A stretch of DNA of 64,000 bases from NCBI GenBank assembly GCA_910587455.1, contig CAJULK010000001.1, positions 1-64,000 of the forward strand, in the 5' to 3' direction. Source of the stretch: an uncultured Christensenellaceae bacterium (GTDB taxonomy: Bacteria > Bacillota > Clostridia > Christensenellales > Pumilibacteraceae). The notes beneath the pieces were generated by a model that was not told the origin of the DNA, did not search any database, and worked only from the letters and a program-made list of their open reading frames with translations. Positions 51,394 through 60,080 of the stretch are shown in pieces (the first letter of the stretch is position 1; each line of letters begins with the position of its first letter). The translations under genes and the position numbers were made by a program.

Positions 51394-52425
51394 ATGACCG
51401 ACAACAAAAATTCCACGCTTTCTCCGACCGAATTTCTCGCAAAGAAATATTTCGATCAAGGCGAAAAGTATTTCACGGGCGACGGCGTGCCCGTAGACTT
51501 CAAAAAAGCCGTAGCAAATTACGAACAGAGCGCCAAGTTCGACTATACGCCCGCGGTGTTCTCGCTCGGCGTGTGCTACATTCGCGGGCTGGGCGTAGAC
51601 AAGAACGAACGGCGCGCATACGAGCTTATAAAACGCGCCGCCGAAGCGGGCAATCTCGACGCGCAGTTTACGCTCGGGCATTTTTATTTCGAAGGCTCCG
51701 TCGTGGAGCGCGATTATAAAAAAGCCGTTGAAATATTCGACGAATCGGCAAAGAAAGGACACCCGGGCGGAATGAACGACCTCGGGTTCTGCTATCAGCG
51801 CGGACTGGGCGTCGAACAGGACGACGCGCGCGCATTCGAATGTTTTTCGCAGGCGGCGCAAGCCGACTTCCCCGCCGCGCAGAACAACGTAGGCGATTGT
51901 TACAACTTCGGCCGCGGCGTCGAAGCCGATCCCGAAAAAGCCTATCTTTATTATTACCGCGCCGCGCAAAGCGGCTATGCGGTCGCGCAAAACAACGTCG
52001 GAATGTGCTGCCTTAACGGGCACGGCGTAAAACGCGACTACGAACAGGCGGTCAAGTGGTTCGAGGAGAGCGGCAAGCTCGGCAATCCCGTCGCCATAGC
52101 CAATCTCGGATTCTGCTACGAAACGGGACGAGGCGTCGAAAAGAGCGCCGAAAAGGCGGTACAGCTTTACACCATATCCGCCGACGCGGAAAGCGCGCCC
52201 GGACAGTTCAATCTCGCAAAATGTCTGCGCGACGGCAACGGCGCAAAACAGGACAAAGAACGTGCGTTCTCGTTGTTCAAGCGCGCCGCCGAAAACGGCT
52301 TCCCCATGGCGTATGCGGAACTTGCACTCTGCTACACGGACGGGATCGGCACAAAACCCGACAAAGAACTCGCCGAAAAATTCAAAAAACTTTCCGCCGA
52401 TGCCGGCTATCCAGTAAAAGAATGA
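51394..52425 (+). CDS. Sel1-repeat protein
   Basis: 343 residues made almost entirely of eight Sel1-like (TPR-type) repeats of ~36 residues, each with the pattern A-x-x-x-L-G-x-C-Y-x-x-G-x-G-V-x-x-D-x-x-K-A (for example YQRGLGVEQDDARAFECFSQAA). Such solenoids bind partner proteins; no catalytic domain or signal peptide is present. Its own promoter and terminator flank it. A smaller repeat protein at 53833 is nearby. Confidence 0.93.
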   Translation: MTDNKNSTLSPTEFLAKKYFDQGEKYFTGDGVPVDFKKAVANYEQSAKFDYTPAVFSLGVCYIRGLGVDKNERRAYELIKRAAEAGNLDAQFTLGHFYFEGSVVERDYKKAVEIFDESAKKGHPGGMNDLGFCYQRGLGVEQDDARAFECFSQAAQADFPAAQNNVGDCYNFGRGVEADPEKAYLYYYRAAQSGYAVAQNNVGMCCLNGHGVKRDYEQAVKWFEESGKLGNPVAIANLGFCYETGRGVEKSAEKAVQLYTISADAESAPGQFNLAKCLRDGNGAKQDKERAFSLFKRAAENGFPMAYAELALCYTDGIGTKPDKELAEKFKKLSADAGYPVKE

Positions 52426-52444
52426 TCATGACCGAAGTCAGCCT

Positions 52445-52482
52445 CCCCGCCCGACCGTACCCGATCGAGCGGGGTTTTCTAT
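52445..52482 (+). terminator. Terminator of the Sel1 gene
   Basis: CCCCGC pairs with GCGGGG (52469-52474), with inner CGA/TCG pairs, followed by TTTTCTATAT. Confidence 0.75.
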
Positions 52483-52588
52483 ATCGTAATCGCAGGGATC
52501 GACCGCTCCGCTCTCACAGAGCGACACAGCCTAAACGCATACGATCGCCGTACGGATCAAGAATATCCGCCTATCTTAATAATAATTG

Positions 52589-52617
52589 TTGCGTTTTTCG
52601 ACCGATTGTGTTATTCT
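52589..52617 (+). promoter_or_regulatory. Promoter of the 52707 operon
   Basis: TTGCGT (52589-52594), 17-bp spacer, TATTCT (52612-52617). The leader of ~85 nt ends in GGAGG before ATG 52707. Confidence 0.55.
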
Positions 52618-52706
52618 ATATCGGTAAATTTATTACAGAGTCCGATCGCGTGCCTGTTACGCGCACCGAGGACAAGCCGCAATAGCGCGGATCTATCGGA
52701 GGAATC

Positions 52707-53852
52707 ATGAAAGCAGATATTTCAAACATCGTAAGCAAACTTATGGCATACGCCCGCGACAATCTTATGCTCGACGCGCTTGACGAAACTTACACGGTCA
52801 ACCGCCTCGCCGCAATAACGGGCGCTTCGGCAATAAAACTCGACTGCGACGCAGAATATGGCGACGCGACGTTGCAAAGCCTGCTCGGCGAGCTTGCCGC
52901 AGCCGCACCTGCCACCGATAAGCGCGCGGTCGTCGATCTCTTAATGCCCGTGCCGCATACAGCGCAAATGTACTTTTCGGATACGTACGATCGCAATCCC
53001 AAAAAGGCGTTCGATTTTATCTTCGAACTTTTCGCTATGGGCGGCTGCGCTTCGGACGGCGAAGCAGGCGAATACGAAGGATACGTTCGCTACACCGCAA
53101 ACACCCCCGTCGGCACCCGCTCGATAGTGCTGGACGCCGACGGCGACGTCAAATATACGCCCGTCACCGCGGCGAACCGGATTGCAACGGTCGCGTCCGA
53201 CGACATTCTCTCGTTTGATACGATACGGCGTCAAGCCGCGCTTTCCGAACGATACGGATTTACGGCAGTCAAGCGTATCGGCGCGAACGAACCTATATAC
53301 TGCTGTGACAAAACAGCGCTCGAATTAGCCGCCGCCAAAGAACAGCTCGCCGGCGGCGCCGTCAAAACGGCGCTTCTCGACTACCCCGTACCCGTGATTG
53401 CGTTTTCGGGCATTGCCAAAAACACGGTCATTTCAAGTGCGGTAAAGACGGTACGCGCCGCCGAAACCGCGGGCGTTGCGTGCGTGACGGCAACGGCGGT
53501 CAAGGACGGATCGCTCACCGTTTATGCGGTGTTCGCCAAAGACATAGCGACGGACAATGTTCTCATATCGTCGAACGCGCTTACGGCGTGCGGCGTATTC
53601 CAAAGCGCCGATCTGTCCGAGCTTCTTTCCATACTCGAAAAAGGCACGGCGTTGCCCACCGACCAAATGGCATACAAAGCCATATACGACGATATCGGCG
53701 GCGTCAAGCTCGGCGCAAAGGCAAAAGCCAAACTCGACGAACATGTATGCTCCGCTTTCGAAAAAGCGCTCGCCGCCGCGGCGTCTACAGACGGATCGGG
53801 AGCAAAAGCCCTGACTGAAGAAAAGCAGACCGATGACGCAGCAGGAATTTGA
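52707..53852 (+). CDS. Protein with GalT-2-like N-terminus, no active site
   Basis: 381 residues, no signal peptide. The first ~110 residues (IVSKLMAYARDNLMLDALDETYTVNRL, then DLLMPVP and YDRNPKKAFDFIFELF) resemble the N-terminal part of type 2 UDP-glucose-hexose-1-phosphate uridylyltransferase. The remainder lacks the His-x-His-x-Gln/His nucleotidyl-transfer site and is ~100 residues shorter than that enzyme. The function is therefore unknown; it may be a derived, non-catalytic relative. It overlaps the next gene by 20 bp, forming a three-gene operon. Confidence 0.55.
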   Translation: MKADISNIVSKLMAYARDNLMLDALDETYTVNRLAAITGASAIKLDCDAEYGDATLQSLLGELAAAAPATDKRAVVDLLMPVPHTAQMYFSDTYDRNPKKAFDFIFELFAMGGCASDGEAGEYEGYVRYTANTPVGTRSIVLDADGDVKYTPVTAANRIATVASDDILSFDTIRRQAALSERYGFTAVKRIGANEPIYCCDKTALELAAAKEQLAGGAVKTALLDYPVPVIAFSGIAKNTVISSAVKTVRAAETAGVACVTATAVKDGSLTVYAVFAKDIATDNVLISSNALTACGVFQSADLSELLSILEKGTALPTDQMAYKAIYDDIGGVKLGAKAKAKLDEHVCSAFEKALAAAASTDGSGAKALTEEKQTDDAAGI

Positions 53853-54252
53853 CGCGCTCAAACAGCGCGTAGCGGCAAACGATCCGAACGCAATGTTCGC
53901 ATACGCCGAGCTAATGCGTGCGACCGACAGCGCCGAATACGAAAAATATCTTACGCTCGCCGCTCAGCTCGGTCAGCCGCAGGCCGCAGAACGCGTCGGC
54001 GACATGCTCATAGAGCGCGGCGATTACGAAAATGCCGCGCACAACTTCAAAACGGGCGCGAAAGCGGGACTTATGGACTGCGCCGCCAAGCTTGCCGCCA
54101 TAAAACTGTCCGTGAACGAACCTGTCGCATTGCGCGAACTCGAAGAACTCGCGGAATCGGGCGTACAATCGGCGTGCATAGCGCTCGCAAGCTACCACAA
54201 ATCCAAAGGCAACAGAAAGGAAGCGGCGTTCTGGCGCTCGCTCGTGAATTAA
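53833..54252 (+). CDS. Small Sel1/TPR-like protein
   Basis: 139 residues of helical pairs with Ala-rich repeat pattern (AMFAYAELM, QAAERVGDMLIERGDYENAAHNF, SACIALASYHKSKGNRKEAAFW), a short Sel1-like solenoid. It starts inside the preceding gene and its stop is directly followed by the next ATG (TAAATG), so all three are translated together. Confidence 0.7.
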   Translation: MTQQEFDALKQRVAANDPNAMFAYAELMRATDSAEYEKYLTLAAQLGQPQAAERVGDMLIERGDYENAAHNFKTGAKAGLMDCAAKLAAIKLSVNEPVALRELEELAESGVQSACIALASYHKSKGNRKEAAFWRSLVN

Positions 54253-54942
54253 ATGCAAGACGATCCTAAAAAATCCGTCGAAACGGACGACGAAACGACC
54301 GACATAACCGAGTCCGCCGCGCCGTCCGAACAACCCGACGAAACAACCGCAGAGCCGAGCGCACAAGCCGCGAACGCCGAAAACATCAAGCGCAAAAAGA
54401 AAAAGCGTACGCTTTCGGGCGCTTATTACTATCTCGAAGCAGACGCCGAAACGCTCGCGAAAAAATCGCTTACGCGCACGCTTATCACCATCGTCGGCAT
54501 ACTGCTTCAAATAGTAGTGCTGTTGTTTTTGCCGCAGGGCGGGCTTGAATATATTACCTATAATATACCGTCATACGCATACGTGTACATGTGGGCGGTG
54601 TTCGTTATGCTCGGCGTATCGGTATACGTCGTTATAATGAACCATGTGCGCTATAAGATCGCCAAACGACTGCCAAAGGAGTATGCGCCGAAAAAGGGTT
54701 TCAAGCGCCGAGTGTTTTTAAGCACCGAGATTTTGGTCGCGATGTACGCGCTCATTCTCGCTATGGAGATCACGTTCGTATGCATACGCTACGACATATT
54801 CGGGCTTATAGCCGTGTTTATATGCGCGGCGGCGCTCGCAGCCGTCGTGTGCGCAAGACAGTACACCTGGATCACGCTGCGCAACGCCGAACTCATACCC
54901 GCGCCCGAAGCGGATTCCTGCCGAACCGACGACGCGAAATGA
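54253..54942 (+). CDS. Membrane protein, unknown
   Basis: 229 residues: an acidic Ser/Glu/Ala-rich cytoplasmic N-terminus (~1-45), a Lys-rich patch (KRKKKKR), then four hydrophobic segments (~78-95, 110-135, 160-180, 185-205). No known domain. The start abuts the previous stop. It probably places the two preceding soluble proteins at the membrane, an inference from operon structure only. Confidence 0.65.
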   Translation: MQDDPKKSVETDDETTDITESAAPSEQPDETTAEPSAQAANAENIKRKKKKRTLSGAYYYLEADAETLAKKSLTRTLITIVGILLQIVVLLFLPQGGLEYITYNIPSYAYVYMWAVFVMLGVSVYVVIMNHVRYKIAKRLPKEYAPKKGFKRRVFLSTEILVAMYALILAMEITFVCIRYDIFGLIAVFICAAALAAVVCARQYTWITLRNAELIPAPEADSCRTDDAK

Positions 54943-54965
54943 TCCATTGACTTTAATAAAAATGC

Positions 54966-55003
54966 AAGAGCGACGACGGTTCTCTCCGACGCCGCTCTTC
55001 CTT
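54966..55003. terminator. Terminator between convergent genes
   Basis: AAGAGCG (54966-54972) pairs with CGCTCTT (54993-54999), with inner CGG/CCG pairs and a T-rich tail. It lies between the plus-strand membrane gene and rhaD (minus). Confidence 0.6.
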
Positions 55004-55026
55004 TTGAATACAAAATTCTCGCAATC

Positions 55027-55908
55027 TTATTTCATGTCGAGAAAATCTTTTCTGTATTTGACGCCGAAAAGTTCGGCGAGCTTTACCATATCTTCATCCT
55101 TGATCGTGTTCACCCGCGGCAGATGCGCCGTGAGCATGTATATCTGCGCCGCTTTTTCCACCGTTTCGATAAGCCCGAACGTTTCGTCGAGAGTTTTTCC
55201 CGCGCCGTATATGCCGTGCATCGACCATACCACAAGCCGAAACTCTTGCATTTTTTTCGAAGTAGCCTCGCCTATCTCGTTCGTGCCGCAGAGCATCCAC
55301 GGCAGAATACCCACGCCGTCGGGAAAAACCGCTATACATTCGGTGCACATCTCCCAAAGCGTGTGCGTGAATTTCTTTTCGTCAAGTTCGTGCACGTAGT
55401 TCATCGCAAGCGTATTCGTCGGGTGGCTGTGCATAACCACGCGGTTTTCGGGATCGACCGCGAGCCGCGCCATATGGCACATCATATGCGTGGGGAACTC
55501 GCTCGTCGTGCGACCGCCGCCCTCGTAACCCCAAAGCAGTTCGACGCCCTTTCCGTCCTTAGCTATGCGCACAATGCCGAGGTTTGTTTCGGGATCGTCC
55601 TTGACGTTCTTGAAATATTTGCCCGTGCCCGTAACGATGAATATCTTGCCTATAAGCGGCGAAACGTCGAAAGCGGCGGCGTTTACGCCCATGAGCGGAA
55701 TAGTGCGCAGCACTTCGTCCAAGTCGAGATATTCGGCCACCTCTTTTTCGTCGAGCATGTAACTGATGTTACCGCCGTTGCGCTCGTCCCAGCCGAGCCG
55801 ATACATATTCGCGCACGTATCGCACATCTCCGTAACGAACGGCGCACCGAGTATGTTTTTGCGGATAAGTTTTTTACCCGCCTTTTTGATATCGTCCATA
55901 AAACCCAT
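55027..55908 (-). CDS. rhaD: L-rhamnulose-1-phosphate aldolase
   Basis: 293 residues. A class II aldolase splitting L-rhamnulose 1-phosphate into DHAP and L-lactaldehyde. N44GGN47 phosphate loop, TGTGKYF, catalytic Glu137 (TTSEFPTH), zinc ligands His160 and His162 (MHSHPTN) and His231 (WSMHGI), at the spacing of the E. coli enzyme. Last gene of the rhamnose operon; its lactaldehyde product is the substrate of the fucO gene just upstream. Confidence 0.95.
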   Translation of the reverse strand: MGFMDDIKKAGKKLIRKNILGAPFVTEMCDTCANMYRLGWDERNGGNISYMLDEKEVAEYLDLDEVLRTIPLMGVNAAAFDVSPLIGKIFIVTGTGKYFKNVKDDPETNLGIVRIAKDGKGVELLWGYEGGGRTTSEFPTHMMCHMARLAVDPENRVVMHSHPTNTLAMNYVHELDEKKFTHTLWEMCTECIAVFPDGVGILPWMLCGTNEIGEATSKKMQEFRLVVWSMHGIYGAGKTLDETFGLIETVEKAAQIYMLTAHLPRVNTIKDEDMVKLAELFGVKYRKDFLDMK

Positions 55909-55918
55909 ACGGTTCTCC

Positions 55919-57064
55919 TCAATACGCTTTTTTATAAAGCGCCGAAATATCTTTTACCGTGATCTCGCGCGGATTGCCGCCCGTGCACACATCCGCAAAA
56001 GCGTCCTCGGAAAGCTGCCGTATAGCGGACTCGGGAATGTTTATTTCGCGCAGAGTCTGCGGAATACCGAGATCCTTAGACAACGTTTTAACGGCTTCGA
56101 CAGCCGCTTTTGCGCCTTCGTCAACCGACATGCCGCTTATATCCACGCCCATGGCTTTGGCTATATCGCAGTATTTTTGCTTAGCAGCGGGCATGTTGTA
56201 TTCCATGACTATGGGAAGAAGCAGCGCGTTTGCTACGCCGTGCGCTATATCGAACCGCGCGCCGAGCGGGTGCGCCATGGAATGAACGCAGCCCAATCCG
56301 ACGTTGCTGAACGCCATGCCCGCGATGTACTGCGCAAGCGCCATGTTTTCGCGCGCTTCCATGTTTTTGCCGTCGAAAGTCGCAGCGCGCAGATTTTTCG
56401 ATATTATCTCGATCGCCTTTATCTCGAACATATCCGAAAGCGCCCATGCGCCTTTCGTGATATATCCCTCGATAGCGTGCGTGAGCGCGTCCATGCCCGT
56501 CGCGGCGGTCAAGCCCTTGGGCATTGTTGCCATAAGCTCGGCGTCCACTATGGCAAGCGCGGGTATGTCGTTGGGGTCTACGCATACCATTTTTCTGCCC
56601 GTCGATTCGTCGGTGATAACATAATTGACGGTGACTTCCGCCGCCGTGCCCGCCGTAGTCGGGAGCGCGATTATGGGCACGCTTTTATTCTTCGTGGGCG
56701 CGACGCCTTCGAGCGAAACGACGTCGCCGAACTCGGGGTTGGCGGCGATTATGCCTATTCCCTTGGACGTATCGATCGCCGAACCGCCGCCCACGGCTAT
56801 TATAAAGTCCGCGCCCGACGCTTTGTACGCCGCCACGCCGTCCTTAACGTTCTTTACGGTCGGATTCGCTTTGAACTCGGAAAAGATCTCGTACGGAACG
56901 GCTATTTCGTCGGTGACGAGCTTGACCGTGCCGAATTTAATAAGATCTTTATCGGCTACGACAAACGCCTTGCCGCAGCCGCGCCGCGCTATCTCGTTTT
57001 TGATCTCCTTGCGCGCGCCGCAACCGAAGTATGCGGTCTCGTTGAGAATGAATCTGTTTGCCAT
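55919..57064 (-). CDS. fucO: Lactaldehyde reductase, iron-dependent alcohol dehydrogenase
   Basis: 381 residues. It reduces L-lactaldehyde from rhamnose to 1,2-propanediol with NADH under anaerobic conditions. GGGSAID (92-98) binds the dinucleotide; metal ligands Asp192 and His196 (GMDALTHAIEGY), His261 (VHSMAHPLG) and His275 (DIAHG) are all present at the FucO spacing. It lies between rhaA and rhaD, supporting the assignment over a generic alcohol dehydrogenase. Confidence 0.93.
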   Translation of the reverse strand: MANRFILNETAYFGCGARKEIKNEIARRGCGKAFVVADKDLIKFGTVKLVTDEIAVPYEIFSEFKANPTVKNVKDGVAAYKASGADFIIAVGGGSAIDTSKGIGIIAANPEFGDVVSLEGVAPTKNKSVPIIALPTTAGTAAEVTVNYVITDESTGRKMVCVDPNDIPALAIVDAELMATMPKGLTAATGMDALTHAIEGYITKGAWALSDMFEIKAIEIISKNLRAATFDGKNMEARENMALAQYIAGMAFSNVGLGCVHSMAHPLGARFDIAHGVANALLLPIVMEYNMPAAKQKYCDIAKAMGVDISGMSVDEGAKAAVEAVKTLSKDLGIPQTLREINIPESAIRQLSEDAFADVCTGGNPREITVKDISALYKKAY

Positions 57065-57104
57065 GATTTTACTCCTTATATATATTTATCGATGAGCGCT
57101 TGTA

Positions 57105-58346
57105 TCACTTTCTTGCGGACAGAACGTCCGATTCGTACTTGCGTATTTCGGAAAGATAGTCCGCGGATATCTTTTCGCGCCGCAGATATTCGTCCCAGAC
57201 CGCGCCGAACGGCAGCGTCTTATACTCTTCCTGTCTGACCATGAGCGCAGTAAAATCGCTCGCGTCCTGCAGCTTTTTCAGCTCGTCATGATTGATAAGC
57301 AGCGCATACAGAAGCGCCTTTTGCATAGAACGCTGCCCCGTCACCCACGCCGACAGCCTGTTAATGCTCGCGTCGAAGTAATCGAGCCCGATCTTGACTT
57401 TTTCCGTCGCGCCGTTTCTTACTATTTCTTTGGCTATTTCTTTAAGCTCGTCTTCCAAAAGCACGACATGATCGCTGTCCCACCTCACGCCGCGCGTTAC
57501 GTGAAGCGCGACAGTATCGTAAAATGTGAGCAGCGCGGGTATCTTGTCGCTGACGTATTCGAGCGGATGGTAGTGCCCGTTATCCAAAAGACAGCATATG
57601 CCGTTCTTAGCCGCATAATTCTGATAAAACTCGTTGCTGCCGACCGTATAGCTTTCAACGCCTATGCCGAACACCTTGCTCTCGACTGCGACAGTGACTT
57701 TACTTCTGTCATAACCGACGGACAGTATCTCGTCGAGCGACTTTTTGAGCCTAAGCCGCGGCGTCAGTCTGTCGGCGGGAACATCCTTAAATCCGTCGGG
57801 GATCCAAATGTTCATGAGCGCAGGCGTTCCGAACTCGCTCGCGAAATATTCGGATATTTTTATGCACGCTCGGCAGTGCGCGACCCAGAACTTTCGCACG
57901 CTCTCGTCGGGCGACGACAGCGTGAGCCCGTCCTTGACCATTGCGTGCGAGAACATCGTCGGGTTGAAGTCTATGCCGTCAAACCCGAGATTTTTGGCGA
58001 ACGCCGCCCATTTAGCGAAATGCTCGGGCTTGTAGCCGTCGCGGTCGACCTTGCCGGCGTCGCCGCCGAGCACGGCATAGCTCGCGTGCAGGTTGAGCCG
58101 TTTCTTCCCCGGCATGAGCGAAAACGCTTTTTCTATGTCGGCGGTGAGCTCGTCGAAATCGCGCGCTCTGCCAACATAGTTGCCCGTCGTCTGTATTCCG
58201 CCCGAAAGGCTGCCGCCGCCGTCCAGCCCGATAACGTCGTCGCCCTGCCAGCAGTGCACGCTTATCGGAATAGCGCCGAGCGCGGCTATCGCCTTTTCGG
58301 TATCCACGCCGTATGCGGCGTACGCCTTTTTTGCATGTTCGTACAT
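57105..58346 (-). CDS. rhaA: L-rhamnose isomerase
   Basis: 413 residues, normal length. It converts L-rhamnose to L-rhamnulose. The metal-binding segments of the TIM barrel are visible: VAVESKVFG (Glu), CLLDNGHYHP (Asp), ALHVTRGVRWDSDHV (His, Asp) and IGLDYFDASINR (Asp). ISVHCWQGDDVIG at the N-terminus is diagnostic. Second gene of the operon. Confidence 0.96.
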   Translation of the reverse strand: MYEHAKKAYAAYGVDTEKAIAALGAIPISVHCWQGDDVIGLDGGGSLSGGIQTTGNYVGRARDFDELTADIEKAFSLMPGKKRLNLHASYAVLGGDAGKVDRDGYKPEHFAKWAAFAKNLGFDGIDFNPTMFSHAMVKDGLTLSSPDESVRKFWVAHCRACIKISEYFASEFGTPALMNIWIPDGFKDVPADRLTPRLRLKKSLDEILSVGYDRSKVTVAVESKVFGIGVESYTVGSNEFYQNYAAKNGICCLLDNGHYHPLEYVSDKIPALLTFYDTVALHVTRGVRWDSDHVVLLEDELKEIAKEIVRNGATEKVKIGLDYFDASINRLSAWVTGQRSMQKALLYALLINHDELKKLQDASDFTALMVRQEEYKTLPFGAVWDEYLRREKISADYLSEIRKYESDVLSARK

Positions 58347-58386
58347 TTTTATGTCTCCTTGTTTTGGTTCATATGATTCCCGAGCC

Positions 58387-59685
58387 TTACAGCCCCATTT
58401 GGATTTTGAGATTGCCGACCGCGCTCGCCTCTATGGGCAGTGCGACGACTTTCACGCCGCACACGCTTTCGGTCAGGCGATTGAGATATTCGTTTTTCGC
58501 CCCGCCGCCGACTATGTGCAGCTCCGAAAAATCGGTGCCCGTATTTTTCCGAAGCTCCTCGAGCGCCTTTTTATAGTTGTGCGCGAGGCTGTTGCAAGCG
58601 CACTTGAAATAATCTGCCGATGACCGAGGCTTTTTCTTGACGGTATAATCGAACGCGCGCTTCATGCTCTCGGGCGCGAGAAATATGGGATCGTCGATAT
58701 CGACTACGCAGTCGAACCCGCTCGAGCGCGCGGCTTTGACTATATCGCCGAACGGCGTTTCGGGGCACAGCTCGTCGCGCAGACGGTTGACCACCCACAT
58801 GCCCATGATGTTTTTTTGATACCTGTTGTATCCGACGCCGCCCTCGTTGCTGTAATTGGCGGCGCGGCTCGCGGGATCGTTTATCGGTTTTTCGGTCTTT
58901 ATGCCGAGCAGCGACCACGTACCCGAAGAAATGTACGGTACGCCTTTACCCACCGGTATCGCTTCGACCGCGCTCGCAGTGTCGTGCGTCGCGCAAAGCA
59001 CGACGTCCATGCTCGCGCCGACCTCCGCCGCTATCTGCGGTTTGAGCGCGCCGACGCGCGTTCGCGGGCGTTCAAGCTCGCCGAAAAGCCGTGCGGGCAG
59101 TCCGAGCGATCTTATTATGCCGGCATCAAACTTGCCCGTCGAACAGTTGACGAGCCCCGTGGTCGTAGCGTTTGTATATTCCTTTTTCTTAACGCCGGTG
59201 AGAAGATACGCGAGATATTCGGGCAGCATGAGAAAGTCGGTCGCATCGTCCAGCCTGCCCTTTACAAGGTCGTCGTAAAGCTGATATACGGTATTGAACG
59301 GCTGAAACTGTATGCCCGTTCTTTTGTACAACGTCTCGAACGGCACGGCGTCGTGCACCGCGCGGACGGCGGAAACCGTTCTGCCGTCGCGGTAGGAATA
59401 GCACGGCGCTATCTCGCCGTCGCCGCCCAAAAGAACATAGTCGACTCCCCATGTGTCTATGGCGAGCGATTCGATCGTCCCGTACTTTTGCACGGCGGCG
59501 CGTATGCCGAGCTTGACGTTTTCGAAAAGGCGGGCTACGTCCCACACGAGCGACTCGCCGTTATCCGTAACGCCGTTGGCGAACCTGAAAACCTCGTCGG
59601 TCGTTATTTCGCCGTTTTCGCCGCGCCTGCCGACTATGTGCCTGCCGCTCGACGCGCCGATGTCTATCGCGAGAAAGTTTTCCAT
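58387..59685 (-). CDS. rhaB: L-rhamnulokinase (FGGY family)
   Basis: 432 residues. It phosphorylates L-rhamnulose to the 1-phosphate. AIDIGASSGRHI at the N-terminus, SLAIDTWGVDYVLL, ATHDTASAV, SSGTWSLLG and HIVGGGAKNEYLNRL near the C-terminus form the two actin-like ATPase lobes. First gene of the operon; its ATG is only 9 nt past the -10 box, so the mRNA has almost no leader. No rhamnose regulator or transporter is in the window. Confidence 0.96.
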   Translation of the reverse strand: MENFLAIDIGASSGRHIVGRRGENGEITTDEVFRFANGVTDNGESLVWDVARLFENVKLGIRAAVQKYGTIESLAIDTWGVDYVLLGGDGEIAPCYSYRDGRTVSAVRAVHDAVPFETLYKRTGIQFQPFNTVYQLYDDLVKGRLDDATDFLMLPEYLAYLLTGVKKKEYTNATTTGLVNCSTGKFDAGIIRSLGLPARLFGELERPRTRVGALKPQIAAEVGASMDVVLCATHDTASAVEAIPVGKGVPYISSGTWSLLGIKTEKPINDPASRAANYSNEGGVGYNRYQKNIMGMWVVNRLRDELCPETPFGDIVKAARSSGFDCVVDIDDPIFLAPESMKRAFDYTVKKKPRSSADYFKCACNSLAHNYKKALEELRKNTGTDFSELHIVGGGAKNEYLNRLTESVCGVKVVALPIEASAVGNLKIQMGL

Positions 59686-59694
59686 ATCTCGATT

Positions 59695-59723
59695 ATTGTA
59701 CCATACGGCACACGCATAATCAA
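59695..59723 (-). promoter_or_regulatory. Promoter of the rhamnose operon, near-leaderless
   Basis: Minus strand TTGATT (59718-59723), 17-bp spacer, TACAAT (59695-59700). Transcription should start 1-3 nt before the rhaB ATG at 59685; no ribosome site fits in between. Confidence 0.7.
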
Positions 59724-59853
59724 TACGCCGCCGAAGAATTGACCGAATGTTGACGGAACTTTCAATTTATCGCGCAAGCGAACGGAATGCGGCAGCCTGC
59801 CGTATTCGAGTTCTGTTTTCCGAAAAATTTTTCCCCGATCTCGTAAAAATCGG

Positions 59854-59883
59854 TTGACGAACGGCGCGACCTTCATATATAAT
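59854..59883 (+). promoter_or_regulatory. Promoter of the riboswitch-controlled antiporter
   Basis: TTGACG (59854-59859), 18-bp spacer, TATAAT (59878-59883), just upstream of the yybP-ykoY-type leader. Confidence 0.8.
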
Positions 59884-59904
59884 ATTCGTAACTTAATATT
59901 ACGA

Positions 59905-60020
59905 CTCAAAAGGGAGTAGAAAGCGTTTTCAACGCGCGCTATCCGTCAGTACGGTAATTCATTACCCGGTAACGCTTAATTTTCGAGACTTTTGCCGAAA
60001 CGCTCGGTGGAAGTCTTTTT
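59905..60020 (+). promoter_or_regulatory. yybP-ykoY (Mn2+) riboswitch with terminator
   Basis: P1 CAAAAG (59907-59912) pairs with CTTTTG (59989-59994). The conserved AGGGAGTAG loop follows P1, then the helix CCGTCAGTACGGTAATTC region with its partner TTACCCGG, and GAGACTTTTGCC at the 3' side, all as in known Mn2+ riboswitches. The terminator stem GACTT (59987-59991)/AAGTC (60011-60015) with inner CCGA/TCGG and a T run shares bases with P1, so ligand-stabilised P1 would prevent termination: an ON switch. Confidence 0.8.
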
Positions 60021-60080
60021 GTTTGCGGGCATGCAAAAAGGAACGCCGAACCGTTTCGATCGGTCGAAAGCGGAGGCGCA

